DNA from: an uncultured Oscillospiraceae bacterium
Lineage (GTDB): Bacteria > Bacillota > Clostridia > Oscillospirales > Oscillospiraceae
Assembly: GCA_934589155.1 (NCBI GenBank)
Contig: CAKTNP010000005.1
Location: 62,001-126,000, forward strand
Length of the DNA: 64,000 bases
Reading direction: 5' to 3'
The translations under genes and the position numbers were made by a program. Shown piece after piece: positions 60,024-64,000 of the stretch. The notes under the pieces were generated by a model, which was not told the origin of the DNA, did not search any database, and saw nothing but the letters and a program-made list of their open reading frames with translations. Position 1 is the first letter of the stretch; each line of letters starts with the position of its first letter.

Positions 60024-60302
60024 ATGGGGTGCAGAGTAACGGATATGCGGTGCAAGGAGGTCATCAATGTGAAAGACGGCCAGCGGCTGGGCTTCATCAG
60101 CGATGTGGAGGTGGAGATCCCGGAGGGCCGGGTCTGCGCCGTGATCGTGCCGGGGCCCTGCCGCTTTTTCGGGCTTTTCGGGCGAAAGGACGACTTTGTG
60201 ATCCCCTGGCGGTGCATCCGCCGGGTGGGGGAGGACATCGTTCTGGTGGAAATGGAACCGGACAAGTGCCGGGTCCCCAGGCCCAAGCCTAAGTGGAAAT
60301 AA
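60024..60302 (+). CDS. ylmC: YlmC/YmxH family sporulation protein
   Basis: 92 residues, a single PRC-barrel-like domain. Typical phrases are CRVTDMRCKEVINVKDGQRLG at the start, the SDVEVEIPEGRV turn and KDDFVIPWRCIRRVGEDIVLVE. It is annotated as sporulation-related because it follows sigG in many spore formers and is under forespore control in B. subtilis relatives; its exact role is unknown. The ATG is behind AGGAGG. 53 bp separate it from sigG, so they are probably co-transcribed. Confidence 0.88.
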   Translation: MGCRVTDMRCKEVINVKDGQRLGFISDVEVEIPEGRVCAVIVPGPCRFFGLFGRKDDFVIPWRCIRRVGEDIVLVEMEPDKCRVPRPKPKWK

Positions 60303-60306
60303 AATT

Positions 60307-60330
60307 CCGAAAAAATCCTGATTTTTCCGG
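60307..60330 (+). terminator. AT-rich hairpin after ylmC, weak terminator
   Basis: CCGAAAAAAT (60307-60316) pairs with ATTTTTCCGG (60321-60330) apart from one mismatch. No separate T tract follows. Confidence 0.4.
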
Positions 60331-60339
60331 AAATAATGC

Positions 60340-60368
60340 TTGCAAAATGGGGCTGGTTTCGATATAAT
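60340..60368 (+). promoter_or_regulatory. Vegetative promoter of rpsB-tsf
   Basis: TTGCAA (60340-60345), 17-bp spacer, TATAAT (60363-60368). Confidence 0.8.
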
Positions 60369-60375
60369 AACCGAG

Positions 60376-60498
60376 CGTGGGCTTTTCCCACGACAAATCT
60401 GCACGCCCTTTGATCTGTCTCTCCCGTGCCCGGGGACGCCTCGGGTGAGAGGCCTGAGAGGATGGGGGCGGAGGAAAAAACAAAAGGAGAAAAAAATT
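60376..60498 (+). promoter_or_regulatory. Structured 5' leader of rpsB
   Basis: About 120 nt of leader. It holds a CGTGGG/CCCACG hairpin near 60376-60392 and a larger interrupted stem: CTCTC (60419-60423) with GAGAG (60447-60451), and CCCGGGG (60429-60435) with CCTCGGG (60439-60445). Ribosomal protein S2 autoregulation through such leaders is known in other bacteria; here it is inference. Confidence 0.45.
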
Positions 60499-61251
60499 AT
60501 GGCAGTCGTATCTATGAAGCAGCTCCTGGAGGCCGGCGTTCACTTTGGTCACCAGACCCGCCGGTGGAACCCCAAAATGGCTCCCTACATCTACACGGAG
60601 CGCAACAGCATCTACATCATTGACCTGCAGAAGACCGTGAAGAAGCTGGAGGAGGCTTACTCCTTCGTTCGCGAGCTGTCTGCCAACGGCGAGAGCCTCC
60701 TGTTCGTGGGCACCAAGAAGCAGGCCCAGGACGCCATCAAGGAAGAGGCCGAGCGCTGCGGCATGTACTATGTGAACGCCCGGTGGCTGGGCGGCATGCT
60801 GACCAACTTCCGCACCATGCGGACCCGGATCGGCCGTCTGGCACAGCTGCGGAAGATGGAAGAGGACGGCACCTTCGCCATGCTGCCCAAGAAGGAAGTT
60901 ATCAAGCACCAGGGCGAGATCGCCAAGCTGGAGAAGTATCTCGGCGGCGTGAAGGAAATGAAGAAGCTGCCCGGCGCCCTGTTCATCGTTGACCCCCGGA
61001 AGGAGCGCAACGCCATCGCCGAGGCCCGGAAGCTGAACATCCCCATCGTGGCCATCGTGGACACCAACTGCGACCCCGATGAGATTGACTACGTGATCCC
61101 CGGCAACGACGACGCCATCCGTGCCATTCGGCTCATCGCCGGCACCATGGCCAACGCCGTCATCGAGGGCCGTCAGGGCGAGAGCTTTGCCGAGGGCGAG
61201 GCCGCTGTCGAGGCTCCCGCTGAGACCGCTGCCGCCGAGACCGCAGAATAA
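60499..61251 (+). CDS. rpsB: 30S ribosomal protein S2
   Basis: 250 residues from the ATG at 60499, behind AAAGGAGA. It is uS2 of the small subunit. Family signatures are [20 protein letters not shown] at the N-terminus, [15 protein letters not shown] near 92, [15 protein letters not shown] near 155 and [26 protein letters not shown] near 177. The last 25 residues are Ala/Glu-rich. A small hairpin separates it from tsf. In many Firmicutes this pair sits directly upstream of pyrH; here it is far from it. Confidence 0.97.
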   Translation: MAVVSMKQLLEAGVHFGHQTRRWNPKMAPYIYTERNSIYIIDLQKTVKKLEEAYSFVRELSANGESLLFVGTKKQAQDAIKEEAERCGMYYVNARWLGGMLTNFRTMRTRIGRLAQLRKMEEDGTFAMLPKKEVIKHQGEIAKLEKYLGGVKEMKKLPGALFIVDPRKERNAIAEARKLNIPIVAIVDTNCDPDEIDYVIPGNDDAIRAIRLIAGTMANAVIEGRQGESFAEGEAAVEAPAETAAAETAE

Positions 61252-61261
61252 GAGATCCGAC

Positions 61262-61279
61262 AGCGCCCTGCGGGGCGCT
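61262..61279 (+). terminator. Small hairpin between rpsB and tsf, possible attenuator
   Basis: AGCGCCC (61262-61268), TGCG loop, GGGCGCT (61273-61279). There is no T run, so it may tune the S2 to EF-Ts ratio or protect the mRNA end. Confidence 0.4.
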
Positions 61280-61309
61280 TCCCCACAAAAGATACAGGAG
61301 GAAACGAAT

Positions 61310-62236
61310 ATGGCATCTTTTACCGCACTGGACGTTAAGAAACTGCGTGAAATGACCAACGTCGGCATGATGGACTGCAAAAAGGCCCTGACCGCCGCCG
61401 AGGGCGATATGGATAAGGCTGTGGAGTGGCTCCGGGAAAAGGGCCTGGCCGCTGCCGCCAAGAAGTCCGGCCGGATCGCCGCCGAGGGCGCCGTCAGCGC
61501 CGCTGTGGCCAACGGCGTGGGCGCCATCGTGGAAGTGAACTGCGAGACCGACTTCGCCGCCGGTTCCGACAAGTTCAAGGAGTTCCTGGCCGACGTGACC
61601 AAGGTGATCCTGGAGAACAAGCCCGAGACCCTGGAGGGCCTCATGGCCTGCAAGTATGTGGACTCCGACAAGACCGTGGAGGAGACCATCCCCGATAAGG
61701 TGCTGGTCATCGGCGAGAACATCAAGATCCGCCGCTTCGCCACCTACACCACCGGCGTGACCGTGCCCTACATCCACATGGGCGGCCGGATCGGCGTGCT
61801 GGTGAACATGACCGTGGAGGGCATTGAGCCCGCCGCCGTCACCGAGCTGGGCAAGGACCTGTGCATGCAGGTGGCCGCTATGAACCCCGCCTTCTGCGAC
61901 AAGTCCAACGTGAGCCAGGAGGCTCTGGACAAGGAGAAGGAGATCCAGCTGGCCCAGATGGACAACGACCCCAAGATGGCCTCCAAGCCCCAGCAGGTCA
62001 AGGAGAAGATCGTCATGGGCAAGATGGGCAAGTACTACGAAGAGAACTGCCTGATGCAGATGGAGTTCGTCAAGGAAAAGGGCGTGTCCGTGGAGCAGCA
62101 TGTGGCGTCTGTGGCCAAGGCTCTGGGCGGCTCCGTGAAGGTCAACTCCTTCGTCCGCTACGAGAAGGGCGAGGGCATCGAGAAGAAGGTGGACGACTTC
62201 GCCGCCGAGGTCGCTGCCGCTGCCGGCCTGAACTAA
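61310..62236 (+). CDS. tsf: Translation elongation factor Ts
   Basis: 308 residues from the ATG at 61310, behind AGGAGGAAACGA. EF-Ts exchanges GDP for GTP on EF-Tu. Seen: UBA-like N-terminus with LREMTNVGMMDCKKALTAA (residues 11-29), VNCETDFAAGSDKF near 78 (EF-Tu contact), YIHMGGRIGVLV and the coiled-coil and C-terminal region. It is the last conserved chromosomal gene before the repeat array. Confidence 0.97.
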   Translation: MASFTALDVKKLREMTNVGMMDCKKALTAAEGDMDKAVEWLREKGLAAAAKKSGRIAAEGAVSAAVANGVGAIVEVNCETDFAAGSDKFKEFLADVTKVILENKPETLEGLMACKYVDSDKTVEETIPDKVLVIGENIKIRRFATYTTGVTVPYIHMGGRIGVLVNMTVEGIEPAAVTELGKDLCMQVAAMNPAFCDKSNVSQEALDKEKEIQLAQMDNDPKMASKPQQVKEKIVMGKMGKYYEENCLMQMEFVKEKGVSVEQHVASVAKALGGSVKVNSFVRYEKGEGIEKKVDDFAAEVAAAAGLN

Positions 62237-62250
62237 GAATCGCGTTTGAG

Positions 62251-62283
62251 AACCGGGGATCGCATTGCGGTCCCCGGTTTTTG
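62251..62283 (+). terminator. Rho-independent terminator after tsf
   Basis: AACCGGGGA (62251-62259) pairs with TCCCCGGTT (62271-62279), then TTTT. Confidence 0.88.
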
Positions 62284-62308
62284 GCGTATTGCGTATTGTA
62301 TAAGGACA

Positions 62309-62340
62309 CCCCCGCCGGCCATGCCGGTGGGGGCAATTTT
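62309..62340 (+). terminator. Second hairpin downstream of tsf
   Basis: CCCCCGCCGGC (62309-62319), CAT, GCCGGTGGGGG (62323-62333), then CAATTTT. It may be a backup terminator, or may mark the border of the inserted array. Confidence 0.6.
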
Positions 62341-62593
62341 GTTCGGGGACGGGATGGGCAGGGGGTGAGAGAAGGCATCCCAAAACCGGAAAGCACGGGA
62401 AATGACAAAAAAAGCCAATACCTTCCTTTACCCCTACGGCTACTTGGCCTCGCGGAAAGAAGATATTCGCTCTTTGAATGACAGTGTAAGCGAAAACGGC
62501 CCGGAAGTCAAGACAAAAATCTCCCTGAAAACGGATCATCAGGGCAGGGAGCTGACGGCGGCACTGGAGACTGCGGCCCGGGAGGCGGAGAGC

Positions 62594-62622
62594 TTGCAGA
62601 ACCGGCAGGAAAATGGTACAAT
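62594..62622 (+). promoter_or_regulatory. Consensus-like promoter ahead of the tandem array
   Basis: TTGCAG (62594-62599), 17-bp spacer, TACAAT (62617-62622), inside the pseudogene and about 280 bp upstream of the first 65-aa ORF. It could transcribe the whole array. Confidence 0.5.
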
Positions 62623-62900
62623 GCAGGAAGCACGAAATTCCGTGAAAGGCAGATATTGGAGGCCGAACCCGACGCAGAGAGAATGGTCCCTTCTGAACCG
62701 GCGCATGGAGCAGGAGATCAACGACCCGGCCCATACGTTGGATGATGCCACACAATGGGCCTATGCGAACGAAAAGGGCAGCTAGGTCTTTGCAGTTTAC
62801 GGGATCGGAGACGGCACGGAGGCCACGCCGCTGTATGCGGTGGGTGGGAGGAAAGCAGCGGTACAGCATGATGTGCTTAAGCTTTGGATGGAGGGTAATA

Positions 62901-63098
62901 ATGGAGAAATTGACCGAAATCGAAAAAGTCTTGATCGGATACTTGAAAACATCAAAAGCAAGAGCAGGCGTGCAGGCAACGACGTTTCTGCTGCTGAGAG
63001 AGGAACCACAGCAAATGGAAATGTGCGAATTTCTCTCGAAAAACGAGGCAGCAACGGAACAGCAAATTCTGGATCAGGCCCGGAAAATCGCAGGGTAA
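62901..63098 (+). CDS. 65-aa small protein, array copy 1
   Basis: 65 residues from an ATG 6 bp behind GGAGG. The sequence opens MEKLTEIEKVLIGYLK and ends ILDQARKIAG. It is predicted to be mostly helical and has no signal peptide. It shares the pattern LTE..K.LIG.LK, L.L.EE.Q.M.M.E.L and T...L..AR..A with copy 2, at roughly 40 per cent identity by eye. It lies in the first 473-bp unit, overlapping an open frame of the phage-like pseudogene. I know no function for it. An expressed gene is likely, because its length is exactly the same as copy 2 and its ribosome binding site is good. Confidence 0.6.
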   Translation: MEKLTEIEKVLIGYLKTSKARAGVQATTFLLLREEPQQMEMCEFLSKNEAATEQQILDQARKIAG

Positions 63099-63373
63099 GC
63101 ACCAGGTTTTCGCTGAAATCCCCCGTGGAGGAAACCAAGGACCTGGTGGCGCTGCACAATCTGACGGAGGAATCTTCGGGAACAGCAGCTCCATCCGGGG
63201 CATGGGCGTGGACGATGTCAGCGACAAAAGTACGGCGGAGCTCGCCGAAGCCCTGGCGCAGACGGACATCATCCGGGCCCTGATCGACGTTCTGACCGGA
63301 CGGGAGAAGCAGCAGGCCAAGACCGCAACGGCTGACTACCAAGCAGTTATGAAATTCAGAGAGGAGTTTTGGC
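62901..63373 (+). repeat. Tandem unit 1 (473 bp)
   Basis: Starts at the ATG of the first small ORF and ends just before the ATG of the second. Its 3' segment (63113-63373) matches 63586-63846 with about five differences in 261 bp counted by eye, while the small-ORF part is strongly diverged. Confidence 0.85.
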
Positions 63374-63645
63374 ATGGAACTGACAGAAGCGCAGAAACTT
63401 TTAATCGGCTGTTTAAAACACTTCGGCGTGAGTATGGGAAAATCAATGGTGGTGTGTCTGATGCTCAAAGAAGAAGCACAGAGAATGGACATGATCGAGT
63501 ATCTTCTGAACGAACCGGAAATGACGGACGAAAAGGCACTGGAAATGGCCCGCAGACTGGCGGCAAAGTAAATAACCGCTTCTCTCTGAAATCCCCCGTG
63601 GAGGAAACCAAGGACCTGGTGGCGCTGTACAATCTGACGGAGGAA
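63169..63645 (+). pseudogene. Polyvalent-protein fragment, second copy
   Basis: In the frame of 63202, the segment reads IFGNSSSIRGMGVDDVSDKS, then AELAEALAQTD and KTATADYQAVMKFREEFWHG. It continues through the second small ORF as a hydrophilic linker, and re-enters RFSLKSPVEETKDLVALYN. The join between NLTEE (ending 63172) and FGNSSS is out of frame, which looks like an internal deletion in the ancestral gene that has been copied with each unit. No intact product is expected. Confidence 0.5.
63374..63571 (+). CDS. 65-aa small protein, array copy 2
   Basis: 65 residues from an ATG behind GAGGAG at 7-8 bp spacing; that site is itself part of the codons for REEF in the phage-like frame. The protein opens MELTEAQKLLIGCLK, has a hydrophobic Met-rich middle (VVCLMLKEEAQRMDMIEYLL) and ends ALEMARRLAAK. 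It is the same length as copy 1, predicted helical, soluble and of unknown function. Copy 3 is identical over the 154 bp visible. Confidence 0.65.
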   Translation: MELTEAQKLLIGCLKHFGVSMGKSMVVCLMLKEEAQRMDMIEYLLNEPEMTDEKALEMARRLAAK

Positions 63646-63846
63646 TCTTCGGGAACAGCAGCTCCATCCGGGGCATGGGCGTGGACGACGTCAGCGACAA
63701 AAGTACGGCGGAGCTCGCCGAAGCCCTGGCGCAGACGGACACCATCCGGGCCCTGATCGACGTTCTGACCGACCGGGAGAAGCAGCAGGCCAAGACCGCA
63801 ACGGCTGACTACCAAGCAGTTATGAAATTCAGAGAGGAGTTTTGGC
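63374..63846 (+). repeat. Tandem unit 2 (473 bp)
   Basis: Exactly the same length as unit 1. It contains the second small ORF followed by the nearly constant phage-like segment and ends in the GAGGAGTTTTGGC that precedes the next ATG. Confidence 0.9.
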
Positions 63847-64000
63847 ATGGAACTGACAGAAGCGCAGAAACTTTTAATCGGCTGTTTAAAACACTTCGGC
63901 GTGAGTATGGGAAAATCAATGGTGGTGTGTCTGATGCTCAAAGAAGAAGCACAGAGAATGGACATGATCGAGTATCTTCTGAACGAACCGGAAATGACGG
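63847..64000 (+). CDS. 65-aa small protein, array copy 3, partial
   Basis: Begins with the same ATG and ribosome binding site as copy 2 and is identical to it for all 154 bases in the window, which ends within the codons for PEMT. It shows that the array continues and that at least two neighbouring units carry the same small gene, as expected for recent duplication. Confidence 0.6.
   Translation, partial: MELTEAQKLLIGCLKHFGVSMGKSMVVCLMLKEEAQRMDMIEYLLNEPEMT
63847..64000 (+). repeat. Tandem unit 3, partial
   Basis: Starts exactly 473 bp after unit 2 and matches it over the whole visible length. Confidence 0.9.

Larger units (their letters stand above)
62402..63172 (+). pseudogene. Decayed phage-like large polyvalent protein gene, first fragment
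   Basis: One frame runs from 62402 to about 63172 with a single TAG at 62783-62785. On both sides of the stop the sequence still looks like protein: LNRRMEQEINDPAHTLDDA before it, VFAVYGIGDGTEATPLYAVG after it. It ends in RFSLKSPVEETKDLVALHN, a phrase I associate with the large polyvalent (MuF-type) proteins of phages and conjugative elements. There is no convincing ribosome binding site at 62402. The part from 62901 to 63098 is a low-complexity, hydrophilic linker in this frame, and codes in another frame for a 65-aa ORF. Family name from memory only. Confidence 0.5.
63642..64000 (+). pseudogene. Polyvalent-protein fragment, third copy, cut by window edge
   Basis: It repeats the same out-of-frame join and the GMGVDDVSDKS to KFREEFW segment as the second copy, with a few substitutions, and continues into the third small-ORF region and beyond the window. 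Confidence 0.45.

Noticed and set aside
63160..63180. Programmed frameshift joining the phage-like fragments
   Set aside because: There is no X XXY YYZ slippery site or downstream structure at the junction. Loss of the intervening domain by deletion explains it better.
62901..64000. CRISPR array
   Set aside because: The repeat unit is 473 bp with coding content. There are no 25-40 bp repeats with spacers and no cas genes.
1..64000. tRNA genes, rRNA and insertion sequences
   Set aside because: I looked for T-loop GTTCGA patterns with flanking stems, rRNA motifs and transposase motifs and found none I could support.

Overview
The window reads as a chromosome segment from a GC-rich, spore-forming Gram-positive anaerobe of the class Clostridia. 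An Oscillospiraceae-type gut bacterium (Flavonifractor, Lawsonibacter or Oscillibacter relatives) is my inference. The basis is PolC-type DNA polymerase, a large (about 300 nt) SRP RNA with an Alu-type domain, sporulation genes (gpr, sigG, ylmC), SLH-domain surface protein, strong GGAGG ribosome binding sites, and many vegetative promoters with 17-bp spacers.

Layout. 1-5.7 kb: two large secreted surface proteins, the first cut by the window edge. 5.9-16.5 kb: the pyrH-frr-uppS-cdsA-dxr-rseP-ispG-polC cluster (UMP kinase, ribosome recycling, isoprenoid and phospholipid precursors, replication). 16.5-20.5 kb: uridine phosphorylase and a two-component system. 20.5-24.3 kb (minus): serA, a VanZ-like protein, a GH13 alpha-amylase family enzyme and a lone holin-like protein. 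24.3-29.7 kb: trmB, the housekeeping sigma factor rpoD, asnA, a nicotinate phosphoribosyltransferase and a small membrane protein. 29.8-33.9 kb (minus): an NCS2 nucleobase permease and a zinc/manganese ABC importer. 34.1-40.9 kb: an exonuclease with zinc ribbon, a CrtO-like acyltransferase overlapping an MGDG-synthase-like glycosyltransferase, pepT, ackA and tmcAL. 40.9-48.3 kb: rpmE, hflX, an IMPACT-family gene, a dGTPase-like gene, dnaG, a second SigA-like factor, a degenerate sigma-like protein and acpP. 48.3-51.2 kb: SRP RNA, dnaX, ybaB and recR. 51.4-57.8 kb (minus): fakA-like and yloU-like genes, gpmI, recG and rpsT. 57.9-62.3 kb: gpr, a cluster of DnaA-box-like sequences, sigG, ylmC, rpsB and tsf.

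Most of the window is conserved core genome. Three places stand out. (1) At the right edge (62.4-64.0 kb) a decayed phage-like large protein gene leads into a tandem array of units exactly 473 bp long. Each unit carries a 65-aa ORF with its own ribosome binding site. The flanking segment is nearly identical between units, while the first two small ORFs have diverged strongly, so the array looks like small-protein cassettes. The small ORFs sit in a different frame inside an open frame of the phage-like protein. (2) The dnaG operon carries a SigA-like factor without region 1.1, translationally coupled to a degenerate sigma paralog that has lost the promoter-melting aromatics but keeps a region-1.1-like N-terminus. 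The canonical rpoD is elsewhere in the window. (3) Five close matches to the DnaA box lie within about 95 bp between gpr and sigG, away from any dnaA gene.

All assignments were made by reading the sequence. No database search or structure prediction was run. Protein family names rest on recognised motifs, and promoter and terminator calls rest on consensus matching and hand-checked base pairing.
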